Shown here: positions 17,052-25,160 of the stretch, piece after piece
Layout: every line of letters begins with the position of its first letter
Numbering within the stretch: position 1 is the stretch's first letter
DNA from: Chloroflexota bacterium
GTDB taxonomy: Bacteria; Chloroflexota; Anaerolineae; Anaerolineales; Anaerolineaceae
NCBI GenBank assembly: GCA_012798455.1
Contig: JAAZNC010000061.1
Coordinates: 1 to 58,962 of the forward strand
Direction of reading: 5' to 3'
DNA: 58,962 bases
Notes under the pieces: generated by a model
What the model was told of the DNA's origin: nothing
Database searches by the model: none
The model's input: the letters and a program-made list of their open reading frames with translations, nothing else
Program-made: the position numbers and the translations under genes

Positions 17052-18812
17052 ATGTTTGAAAAATATAAGACACAAATCGAAGAACAGATCACCCGTCTCC
17101 TGGTAGATGAAGGTGTCGAACCGGTTGCCATTCAATGGAGCATTATTCCTTTTAGCGGACAATGGGGACTGGCTACCTCTTTTTTCCAAATTGCAGCACA
17201 AGAAGCCCGTTCGGGGAAGAAGGTCAATGTTCCTCAACGGGCTATTGAGTTAGCAGAAATCACTGCAAGAAAAATTCAATTATCAGCAGATTTTGAAAAA
17301 TGTGAGGCGGTAAAAGGATATCTCAACCTCTACTTTGACTCAAAGCGTTTTTCAACCATGGTGGTAGATCAGGTTCTAAACGAGAAAGATAAATTTGGAT
17401 CAGCACCAGACACGCACGAACGTGTCATGGTTGAATTTTCGCAACCGAACACCCACAAATCATTTCATGTCGGGCATCTACGTAATATGGTATTGGGTGC
17501 AGCGGTTTCTAATATTCTGGAATTCGAAGGCAATGAAATTATCCGTGCGAACTACCTGGGTGATATTGGGTTGCATGTGATCACCTGGTTGTGGAATTAT
17601 GAAAATTTTCACGAGGGCGAAAAACCACCCTCAGAAAACACTACCAACTGGATCGGGAATCTTTACGCAGAAGCGGTTAAAAGACGTGAAGAATCGGAAG
17701 AGAACGAAGACGCTATCCGTCGTTATTTCAAAGCCTGGGATACGCATGACCCCGAAATCGAAGCGCTGTGGCGCGAAACTCGTCAATGGTCTCTGGATGC
17801 GTTCGAACAGTTATATGACACTCTGGGTATTCATTTTGACAAGCTCTATTTCGAAAGTGAAGTGGAACATGAGGGGAAAGGATTTGTCGAGCGTTTGATC
17901 GAGCAGGGATTGGCGAAAGATGAAAGACCGCAAGGAGCGGTTATCATCGACCTGGATGCCATCTTGGGAACCAAAGAAGAATATCGAGTTTTAGTCTTGT
18001 TGCGCTCAGATGGCACTTCTCTTTATGCCACCAAGGATCTGCCCCTGGCTGTCAGGAAATTCGAAGAATTCCAGCTGGATCGTTCGATCTATGTGGTGGA
18101 TGTGCGGCAGTCCCTTTATCTTAAACAGATTTTCAAAGTGCTGGAATTGATGGGATATGATTGGGCAAAACACTGCCAGCATCTGGCTTATGAAATCGTC
18201 AATTTGCCAGGTAATGTGACCCTCGCTTCACGTGAGGGGACGGTAGTATTGCTGGAAGACCTGATCTATGAAGCGGAGAAGCGTGCCAAGGTTATTGTGG
18301 AACAAAAAAATCCAGAATTAAGCACTGAAAAAAAGCGAGAGATTGCCAGGAAAATCGCGCTCGGTTCGATCAAATATTCATTATTGTCCCGTGATAACAC
18401 CAAGATTGTAACTTTCGATTGGGAATCTGCTCTGGATGTGAATGGTCAGGCAGCTCCTTATATCCAGTACGCTGCAGTGCGTGCCAATAGCATTTTACGA
18501 AAAGGAAAATTCGAGATACCAACTTCGGAGGAAATAAATTTCGAACTGGCAGAAAAAGAGATTGCATTGGTCGACCTGCTGTCTCGCTTCCCGCAAGAGG
18601 TGAAGAAGGCAGCCTATGAGCTTCGTCCTTTGCAGATCGCCAATTATACCTATGACCTGGCGAAAGCCTTCAATGATTTTTATACTCACTGCCCAGTGCT
18701 CACGGCTGAAAATGAGGTTCGTACGTTCCGATTAAGACTTGTGGCAGCTACAAAACAGACTATTATTAATAGTCTTAAGTTACTGGGTATTGAAGTTCCC
18801 GAGATCATGTAA
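17052..18812 (+). CDS. argS: Arginyl-tRNA synthetase
   Basis: A 586-residue class I aminoacyl-tRNA synthetase that charges tRNA-Arg. The HIGH motif appears as HVGHLRN within NTHKSFHVGHLRN, preceded by the N-terminal additional domain typical of ArgRS. The KMSKS region reads LASREGTVVLLEDL, without a canonical lysine, as in many ArgRS. The C-terminal anticodon-binding helical domain ends AATKQTIINSLKLLGIEVPE. The -10-like TATAAG is five bases before the ATG, right behind the rpsT terminator; AAGG at the same place could also serve as a Shine-Dalgarno in read-through transcripts. Confidence 0.96.
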   Translation: MFEKYKTQIEEQITRLLVDEGVEPVAIQWSIIPFSGQWGLATSFFQIAAQEARSGKKVNVPQRAIELAEITARKIQLSADFEKCEAVKGYLNLYFDSKRFSTMVVDQVLNEKDKFGSAPDTHERVMVEFSQPNTHKSFHVGHLRNMVLGAAVSNILEFEGNEIIRANYLGDIGLHVITWLWNYENFHEGEKPPSENTTNWIGNLYAEAVKRREESEENEDAIRRYFKAWDTHDPEIEALWRETRQWSLDAFEQLYDTLGIHFDKLYFESEVEHEGKGFVERLIEQGLAKDERPQGAVIIDLDAILGTKEEYRVLVLLRSDGTSLYATKDLPLAVRKFEEFQLDRSIYVVDVRQSLYLKQIFKVLELMGYDWAKHCQHLAYEIVNLPGNVTLASREGTVVLLEDLIYEAEKRAKVIVEQKNPELSTEKKREIARKIALGSIKYSLLSRDNTKIVTFDWESALDVNGQAAPYIQYAAVRANSILRKGKFEIPTSEEINFELAEKEIALVDLLSRFPQEVKKAAYELRPLQIANYTYDLAKAFNDFYTHCPVLTAENEVRTFRLRLVAATKQTIINSLKLLGIEVPEIM

Positions 18813-18836
18813 ACTTACATAAAAGGAGAAAGTTGT

Positions 18837-20156
18837 ATGCGAAAAACGCGAATAATCATCATGGGAGCAGCAGGGAGAGACTTCCATAATTTCAATGTCT
18901 ATTTTCGGAATAATGAAGCCTACGAAGTAGTGGCTTTCACTGCTACGCAAATTCCAAATATCGAAGGAAGAAAATATCCTAAGGAATTATCTGGTTCTTT
19001 GTATCCCAAAGGAATTCCGATCTATCCTGAAAGCGACCTTCCCCAACTCATCAAAGAAAACGATGTAGATCAGGTAGTATTCGCATACAGTGATGTCCCG
19101 CATGAATATGTGATGCATAAAGCATCGCTGGTGAATGCCTGTGGTGCTGATTTTCGATTGATGGGTGCCAAAGCCACTCAATTGAAATCCGATAAGCCGG
19201 TTGTTTCTGTTTGTGCGGTTAGAACAGGCAGTGGAAAAAGCCAGACCACCCGGCGTGTATCCAAGATCATGATCGATCTGGGTTACAAAGTGGCTGCCAT
19301 CCGGCATCCCATGCCTTATGGCGATCTTGCCAAACAAAAAGTCCAGCGTTTTGCAACCTATGCCGATCTGGACAAGCATGAATGCACTATTGAAGAACGC
19401 GAGGAATACGAACCCCATATTGATAATGGGGTGCTGGTTTTCGCAGGTGTCGATTATGAAGCCATTCTGCGCGAAGCTGAAAAAGAAGTGGATGTCATTT
19501 TATGGGATGGTGGGAATAATGATATCTCGTTTTATAAACCGGATCTTTCCATTGTGGTCGCTGATCCGCACAGACCGGGGCATGAATTGAAATATTACCC
19601 TGGCGAAACCAATCTCTATCTGGCAGATGTATTCGTGATCAATAAGGTTGATACTGCCACTCCTGAGAATGTCATCACTGTTCGTGAAAATCTGCGCTCG
19701 ATCAATCCAACAGCCACGATCGTTGAAGGTGCATCTCCTTTGTTTGTCGATGATCCGCAAGGCATTCAGGGTAAGCGTGTGCTGGTGATCGAAGATGGCC
19801 CAACTCTGACCCATGGTGGCATGGCTTACGGAGCAGGTTGGGTAGCTGCTCGTCGTTTTGGTGCCAGCGAGATCGTGGATCCGCGTCCATTCGCAGTTGG
19901 TTCTATCATGGCAACCTATCAAAAATATCCGGGCACGGGAACGATCTTGCCCGCTATGGGTTATGGATCAGATATGGTAAAAGATCTTGAAAAAACCATC
20001 AATGCTTCCGACGTGGATATGGTCATCTCTGCTACTCCCATTGATCTCACGCGTATCATCAAGGTGAACAAACCCCTGCAGCGCGTGCGTTATGAATTAC
20101 AGGAGATCGGGCAACCTACCTTGGAAGATATCCTTAAGAAGAAGTTTGGAAAGTAA
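18837..20156 (+). CDS. COG2403-type P-loop protein (cyclic 2,3-diphosphoglycerate synthetase-like)
   Basis: A 439-residue protein of the COG2403 'predicted GTPase' group, related to archaeal cyclic 2,3-diphosphoglycerate synthetase. N-terminal Rossmann-like segment MRKTRIIIMGAAGRDFHNFN (1–20); P-loop VRTGSGKSQTTRR (~130–142); WDGGNND and VINKVDTA resemble the acidic and NKxD motifs of G proteins. It has a good AAAGGAG Shine-Dalgarno 24 nt after argS. The gap–pgk cluster 2 kb upstream would supply the precursor pool if it really makes a cyclic phosphoglycerate; that is inference, and bacterial members could act on something else. A strong terminator follows. Confidence 0.7.
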   Translation: MRKTRIIIMGAAGRDFHNFNVYFRNNEAYEVVAFTATQIPNIEGRKYPKELSGSLYPKGIPIYPESDLPQLIKENDVDQVVFAYSDVPHEYVMHKASLVNACGADFRLMGAKATQLKSDKPVVSVCAVRTGSGKSQTTRRVSKIMIDLGYKVAAIRHPMPYGDLAKQKVQRFATYADLDKHECTIEEREEYEPHIDNGVLVFAGVDYEAILREAEKEVDVILWDGGNNDISFYKPDLSIVVADPHRPGHELKYYPGETNLYLADVFVINKVDTATPENVITVRENLRSINPTATIVEGASPLFVDDPQGIQGKRVLVIEDGPTLTHGGMAYGAGWVAARRFGASEIVDPRPFAVGSIMATYQKYPGTGTILPAMGYGSDMVKDLEKTINASDVDMVISATPIDLTRIIKVNKPLQRVRYELQEIGQPTLEDILKKKFGK

Positions 20157-20170
20157 ATCGAGAAATTGAA

Positions 20171-20203
20171 GAGGAGTTCGTTTACAAGCGAACTCCTCTT
20201 TTT
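20171..20203 (+). terminator. Intrinsic terminator after the COG2403 gene
   Basis: A perfect 10-bp stem (20171–20180 with 20189–20198, GAGGAGTTCG and complement), an 8-base loop and five T residues. The obg -10 box begins four bases later. Confidence 0.88.
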
Positions 20204-20206
20204 GGT

Positions 20207-20219
20207 TATAATAACAGCA
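20207..20219 (+). promoter_or_regulatory. Leaderless-type -10 of obg
   Basis: TATAAT (20207–20212) lies six bases before the ATG, in the 62-bp gap already filled by a terminator. No Shine-Dalgarno exists. The only -35-like hexamer, TTTACA in the terminator loop, has a long 20-nt spacer. Confidence 0.6.
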
Positions 20220-21496
20220 TGTTTGTAGATGAAGCAGAGATCCGTGTACGTTCCGGTAAAGGGGGAGACGGAATGATGCATTTTCGAAAAGAGAAATTCG
20301 TCAACCGTGGTGGCCCCGATGGAGGGAATGGTGGGCGTGGCGGAGATATTATTTTCCGAGTTAATCCACATTTGAACACCCTTTATAAATTCCAGCATAA
20401 TCGAGTTTATTTTGCGGAAGATGGAAAAAAGGGAGGACATCAAGACCAGACCGGTAAATCAGGGCAGGACCTTTATATTGATGTTCCTCCAGGAACTATT
20501 ATCCATGAACTGCATTCAGATCGTGTGTTGGCAGATCTCACTCATGAAGGCGATGAGGTCATTCTATGTAGCGGGGGAAGAGGGGGAAGAGGTAATGCGC
20601 GTTTTGCCAATTCGCGGCATCAAGCTCCCCGGCTGGCTGAGCGTGGGGAACCGGCGCAGGAAATGGATCTTAAATTGGAACTTAAGCTGATTGCTGATGT
20701 GGGCATTATCGGCATGCCTAATGCGGGAAAATCAAGCATGCTGGCAGCGGTGACCAATGCCAAGCCCAAGATTGCAGACTACCCGTTCACTACTCTGGTG
20801 CCAAATCTGGGTGTGGCAATTCTGAATGATGATATTTCTCTGGTGTTGGCAGATATACCGGGCTTGATCGAAGGTGCTCATATGGGTATTGGGCTGGGGG
20901 ACACTTTTTTACGGCATGTCCAGCGCACGCGGGTCCTGATCCATGTGTTAAATGGAACCTCCCAAGATGTGATGGCAGATTACACTCAGATCAATAGTGA
21001 ATTATCTCTATTTGATCCCAACTTGGCAAAAAAAGCGCAGATCGTGGTATTGAATAAAATGGATCTTCCAGAAGTTGAAGAAAAATACCCCGTTTTACAA
21101 AAGCAATTTAAGAAGATCAAAGTGAATTTGCATTCTTGTTCGACCATACAAAAGAAAAATCTGAAAGAGATTCTCTGGGAAGCGTACCATTTATTACAGA
21201 ATATTCCGCCTGGTGAGATTAAAATGGAAATTCCGGTTTATCGTGCAGAAGTTGATGAAAAGGCTTTTGAGATCGAAAAAAGCTCGGATGGTTTTATTAT
21301 CCATGGTGCAGCGATCGAACGCGCTGCAGAAATGACCTACTGGGAGAATTTCGAGTCTATCCGGCGCTTTCAGCGTATCTTGCAGGCACTTGGAATTACC
21401 GCCAGTTTGCGAGAATCAGAAATTGAAGAGGGTGATATTGTTCATATTGGAAAATATGAACTGGTTTGGACCGAACAATTCGATGATTATGAATAG
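20219..21496 (+). CDS. obg: GTPase Obg/CgtA
   Basis: A 425-residue essential GTPase involved in late 50S ribosome assembly and stress control. Gly-rich Obg fold at residues 1–158 (e.g. GGPDGGNGGRGGD), G domain ~160–330 with GMPNAGKSSML, DIPGLIEGAH and NKMDLP, and a C-terminal OCT domain ending with the typical EEGDIVHIGKYELVW. Length and order are as in family members. nadD follows 14 nt downstream and is probably co-transcribed, as is common. Confidence 0.96.
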   Translation: MFVDEAEIRVRSGKGGDGMMHFRKEKFVNRGGPDGGNGGRGGDIIFRVNPHLNTLYKFQHNRVYFAEDGKKGGHQDQTGKSGQDLYIDVPPGTIIHELHSDRVLADLTHEGDEVILCSGGRGGRGNARFANSRHQAPRLAERGEPAQEMDLKLELKLIADVGIIGMPNAGKSSMLAAVTNAKPKIADYPFTTLVPNLGVAILNDDISLVLADIPGLIEGAHMGIGLGDTFLRHVQRTRVLIHVLNGTSQDVMADYTQINSELSLFDPNLAKKAQIVVLNKMDLPEVEEKYPVLQKQFKKIKVNLHSCSTIQKKNLKEILWEAYHLLQNIPPGEIKMEIPVYRAEVDEKAFEIEKSSDGFIIHGAAIERAAEMTYWENFESIRRFQRILQALGITASLRESEIEEGDIVHIGKYELVWTEQFDDYE

Positions 21497-21510
21497 AGGA
21501 AACCAATAAT

Positions 21511-22128
21511 ATGCGCTTGGGTGTTTTCGGCGGAACCTTTGATCCTCCTCATGTGGGGCATTTGATTCTGGCAATGGAAGCTTTTGATCAATTGCATTTG
21601 GATAAGATCTTATGGGTTATTGCGCCCAATCCTCCTCATAAAATGGGAAAAGTTATCACTCCGATCGAACAGCGCATTAAAATGGTGCGCATTGCGATCG
21701 ATGGCGATGCTATGTTTGCCCTTTCGCGAGTAGATATTGACCGTTCTGGTCCGCATTATGTATTAGATACCATGCGTATTCTGCATGCCGAATTCCCCGG
21801 TGATGATCTGGTGTTCATTATGGGGGGTGATTCATTGCACGATCTACCGAACTGGCATGAACCGCATAAATTCGTTGCGGAATGTTCTAAAATCGGGGTG
21901 ATGCATCGACCGGGAGAGACGATCGACCTTACGCGGTTAATTGAACAACTCCCTGAGATCAAAGGCAAAGTTGAATTTATTGAGGCACCCTTACTGGAAA
22001 TATCTTCGAACAAGATCCGGTCACTGTCATATCAGAATAAACCGTATCGTTATTACCTACCTCCAGGCGTGTATGAACAAGTACAACGCTTGCAATTATA
22101 TACAAGCGGGGCATCATCAGAGGAGTAA
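21511..22128 (+). CDS. nadD: Nicotinate-nucleotide adenylyltransferase
   Basis: A 205-residue NadD, joining nicotinate mononucleotide and ATP to make deamido-NAD. The nucleotidyl-transferase signature GGTFDPPHVGHL is at residues 6–17, MGGDSLHDLPNW in the middle contacts the substrate, and ISSNKIRS near the C-terminus is the second ATP motif (SxxxxR/K). It lies between obg and a lipoprotein gene whose start follows four bases after its stop, so the envelope genes downstream may share its transcript. Confidence 0.94.
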   Translation: MRLGVFGGTFDPPHVGHLILAMEAFDQLHLDKILWVIAPNPPHKMGKVITPIEQRIKMVRIAIDGDAMFALSRVDIDRSGPHYVLDTMRILHAEFPGDDLVFIMGGDSLHDLPNWHEPHKFVAECSKIGVMHRPGETIDLTRLIEQLPEIKGKVEFIEAPLLEISSNKIRSLSYQNKPYRYYLPPGVYEQVQRLQLYTSGASSEE

Positions 22129-22132
22129 GACG

Positions 22133-22861
22133 ATGAAAAGAAACTTTTTTCTATTGTTAATCATGACCCTTCTATTGTCTTCCTGTATCACATTGGAAGA
22201 GGTACCAACCAGTATGCCAACGATAATACAAGAAACCGCAACTATACAAGAACAACCCAGCAACACTGTTCAGATAATCGCTTCAGCAACAATAAAACCT
22301 GTTGCATCGGATACGGCAACACTTACCAGTACAACTACTGGCACTGTTGTACCATCAGCGACAGCAACTATCATCAGAACTTTTACGCCAACTTTTACAG
22401 TTACCAAGACTTTGACATTAACTCCTACATTCCCACCAACTAGAACTGCCACTCCAACCAAGACTCCCACACCTACACCATATCCCTACATTCTACAAAG
22501 CGGTGTACCGGTTTATCTGGCAAATTTTGGATACCCGGATGCTGGCTGCAATTGGATGGGAATCGGTGGACAGGTATTTAACTCTGATGGTATCCCATTG
22601 ATCAATATGGTCATTTGGATTCGGGGTGTTATCCAGAGCCAGCAGATTGAAAAAGTCGTACTGACCGGGACAGCTGAAGGGAATAAGTATGGTCCGGGAG
22701 GATTTGAAGCGATCTTGTCCTCCACAGCAGTTGATACAAACGGGATCTTTTCCATTCAGGTTTTGGACTTGAACGGCAATGTATTATCGGATCGGATTTA
22801 TTTTGATACTTCTTCTGAATGCAATCAAAATTTGATCGTATTGAATTTCAGCGCGCGTTAA
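22133..22861 (+). CDS. Predicted lipoprotein with Thr/Pro-rich linker
   Basis: A 242-residue exported protein. I start it at 22133 after AGGAG; a long in-frame extension upstream merely overlaps nadD. MKRNFFLLLIMTLLLSSC is a lipoprotein signal peptide with a lipobox cysteine at residue 18. Residues ~25–120 are a low-complexity Thr/Ala/Pro linker; ~125–242 look like an all-beta domain with Cys near both ends (GCNWMGIGG and SSECNQN), perhaps a disulfide. Function unknown. It heads the envelope polymer genes. Confidence 0.78.
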   Translation: MKRNFFLLLIMTLLLSSCITLEEVPTSMPTIIQETATIQEQPSNTVQIIASATIKPVASDTATLTSTTTGTVVPSATATIIRTFTPTFTVTKTLTLTPTFPPTRTATPTKTPTPTPYPYILQSGVPVYLANFGYPDAGCNWMGIGGQVFNSDGIPLINMVIWIRGVIQSQQIEKVVLTGTAEGNKYGPGGFEAILSSTAVDTNGIFSIQVLDLNGNVLSDRIYFDTSSECNQNLIVLNFSAR

Positions 22862-22895
22862 TTTCAGGATGAAGTCCTTTATAACGAGGTATAAA

Positions 22896-23669
22896 ATGGA
22901 TTCACATGCGGGTTTCGTATTACTTGATTTTCTAAAGAAAGCTCTGGCTGGGTGGAAACGTCTGGTGATCCTGATGATCGTAGGAGGACTGGTTGGAATG
23001 GGGATCAGTAAATTCCACCCACCAGTTTTTGAAACCAGAGCAGTGGTAGCCGTTACAATTGACTATACTCGCACCGGTGCGCTTTCTGATATCCAGGAAG
23101 ATCAGGCAATGCGTGGTTTGGGAGGTGTGATCGAATCGGATCTGGTGCTTAACCAGGTAGTAAGTGATGCAAAACATGCTGGATTTAATATAGATCGAAC
23201 TTGGATTGCAGAACACTTTACCCTGGAACGAGAAGAATTCCGTTGGTTTTTACGGGTTCGTGACACAGATGCCAAACAGGCTGCCTCTCTTGCAAATATC
23301 TGGATCGATGATGCCATTGAAGTGCTCGATAATGCCATGCAACATGCCTTGATAGCAGCTCATCTACAGCAATATTTGGATTCACTGGAATATTGTCTTG
23401 AGAGACAATCAGGGCAGAGCATGGTTGTTGAACCATGTGGAGGAATTGGTTTTGATTATCTGTATGATGAGATACAAAAAACATCAGTAGAAATCAGCAG
23501 CCAGCAAGAAAGTAGCCTGGGGTTAATGCCAACCATCCAATATTACATTGCCGAAAAAGCACCGGTGAACACTCAACCTGTTCTGAAAACACAGGGGATA
23601 TTGGTCCTTTCAGGTGCATTATTGGGCTTTTTGGTGACGATGCTGATCCCATCCAAAGAGAACGCATAA
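22896..23669 (+). CDS. Wzz-like chain-length determinant protein
   Basis: A 257-residue protein with two membrane helices near the ends (~23–42 and ~232–252) and an extracytoplasmic helical middle, the layout of polysaccharide co-polymerases (Wzz). N-terminal sequence KALAGWKRLVILMIVGGLVG leads into the first helix. I start at 22896, six bases behind ACGAGG, rather than 27 nt upstream where no spacing exists. No tyrosine kinase domain or partner is visible. The next gene starts at the base after its stop, so the two are translationally coupled. Confidence 0.72.
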   Translation: MDSHAGFVLLDFLKKALAGWKRLVILMIVGGLVGMGISKFHPPVFETRAVVAVTIDYTRTGALSDIQEDQAMRGLGGVIESDLVLNQVVSDAKHAGFNIDRTWIAEHFTLEREEFRWFLRVRDTDAKQAASLANIWIDDAIEVLDNAMQHALIAAHLQQYLDSLEYCLERQSGQSMVVEPCGGIGFDYLYDEIQKTSVEISSQQESSLGLMPTIQYYIAEKAPVNTQPVLKTQGILVLSGALLGFLVTMLIPSKENA

Positions 23670-25160
23670 ATGAAAGATAAAATTTTCTGGCAATCCAGAT
23701 TCCAAAGGATAACCGATTTGCTCTGGATGATCATGATTGCGGTGCTGCCGATAACAAGCATGCCGTTGATGGCAAAGCTTTTTGGATCGGATACTGTAGC
23801 TGCACCGGCGATCCTTATTGCTCTGTTTTTTACCCTCATCTGGTTCATCCCCTTCCTATGGCACAGAGGCATTATGGTTGAAGAAGGCGTTCCTTTGTTG
23901 GTGTTTTTTGTAGTAGCAGTATTTGCGACCGTCTTAGCTAATTTTTATGATATTCCTGCGTACAAAGGAATGAATACCTACCGCAATGCAATTGAAGCGT
24001 TGATCACGTTGGTCATTGGGATTATCTTCTATCTGTTGACCTCCAGTTATGTGACCAGTGAAAAAAAAGCAACATTGACCATGCGAGTCATCAATTGGAG
24101 TGGTTTGGTGATGTTGCTATGGGCAGGGGCACAGGCAATTGCCTGGTATGGTTTTGGACGTTACCCGCAATGGATGTTCGATCTACAAGGTATCATCTCA
24201 TCGCGAGTGTTGTATCGTCAACGTATTAATGGAATGGCACTTGAACCATCCTGGTTTGCACACCAACTGAATATGGTCTATCTGCCTATCTGGCTGTCAG
24301 CAACGATCAAGAAATTTACTGCCCATCATTGGAAATTATGGTTCCTTTCTTTTGAAAATTTACTTCTTTTGGGCGGGATCGGTGCATTACTGTTGACTCT
24401 TTCCAGGGTGGGGTTGCTGGGTTTTATCTTGATGTTCACTTTTTTACTTGTCCGCTTGCATACCTATTTCGTAGAAAAGATATTGCAAATTCTTTTTCTT
24501 CAAAAAAAGGAGCGCATATCAGAAAAGCGAAAACATCGTTTTGTGATATGGATATCTTTGGTATTGATTGTTGTTTATTTGATGGCGATAACTCTGGGGC
24601 TTTGGATCTTTTCAAAAGTGGATCCTCGTATGGAATCATTATTTGATTTCTCCATGGGAAAAGAGAATCCTTTATTAAGCTATTTCAACGAATTAAGTTT
24701 TGGAGAACGAGTAGTGTACTGGTTGGCAGGTTGGAATGTTTTTACGCAACATCCTCTTTTGGGAGTGGGTCTCGGAAACGCAGGTTTTTATTTTCCAAAA
24801 ACCATCACCCCCTATGGTTGGAATCTGATCGAAGTCAGGCGTTTAATGTATCGGACTACGGTTTTATTGAATGTAAAGAGTCTTTGGGCACGTCTATTGG
24901 CAGAAACTGGATTGGTTGGATTCAGTGTTTTTTGCGGGTGGATTTATAGTTTGGCTGTTAAATTCTTCAAACGTTCCCATTCACAAAATGTAATGGAAGG
25001 CGTTTTTTCAGTTGCAGGAATATTTGTGCTCTTTGCTCTGTTGGCAGAAGGATTCAGCATTGATTCGTTTGCTTTACCCTATCTTTGGGTCGCATTGGGG
25101 TTGGCAAGTGCCAATTTTAGGAAAGGTGAAGGTGCCGAACTGCGAGAAGAAAATGCATAA
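23670..25160 (+). CDS. O-antigen ligase/polymerase-like membrane protein
   Basis: A 496-residue polytopic membrane protein with about 12 hydrophobic segments and a large outer loop at ~315–390, the layout of Wzy/WaaL proteins. LLLTLSRVGLLGFILM is the conserved 'SR' segment of the Wzy_C family and HPLLGVGLGNAGFYF is the matching later motif. Together with the Wzz-like gene before it, it suggests polymerisation or ligation of a surface polysaccharide. No sugar-nucleotide or flippase genes lie here, so the rest of the pathway is elsewhere. It overlaps the next gene by 8 bp. Confidence 0.78.
   Translation: MKDKIFWQSRFQRITDLLWMIMIAVLPITSMPLMAKLFGSDTVAAPAILIALFFTLIWFIPFLWHRGIMVEEGVPLLVFFVVAVFATVLANFYDIPAYKGMNTYRNAIEALITLVIGIIFYLLTSSYVTSEKKATLTMRVINWSGLVMLLWAGAQAIAWYGFGRYPQWMFDLQGIISSRVLYRQRINGMALEPSWFAHQLNMVYLPIWLSATIKKFTAHHWKLWFLSFENLLLLGGIGALLLTLSRVGLLGFILMFTFLLVRLHTYFVEKILQILFLQKKERISEKRKHRFVIWISLVLIVVYLMAITLGLWIFSKVDPRMESLFDFSMGKENPLLSYFNELSFGERVVYWLAGWNVFTQHPLLGVGLGNAGFYFPKTITPYGWNLIEVRRLMYRTTVLLNVKSLWARLLAETGLVGFSVFCGWIYSLAVKFFKRSHSQNVMEGVFSVAGIFVLFALLAEGFSIDSFALPYLWVALGLASANFRKGEGAELREENA

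Noticed and set aside
21941..22132. 64-codon extension of the lipoprotein gene into nadD
   Set aside because: Overlaps nadD coding sequence; the ATG at 22133 has AGGAG and a lipoprotein signal peptide.
22270..22470. Val/Gly-rich antisense frame
   Set aside because: Reverse complement of the Thr-rich linker of the lipoprotein; low-complexity artefact.
25012..25152. Upstream extension of the metallopeptidase
   Set aside because: Lies entirely in the ligase gene; the later ATG begins a signal peptide.
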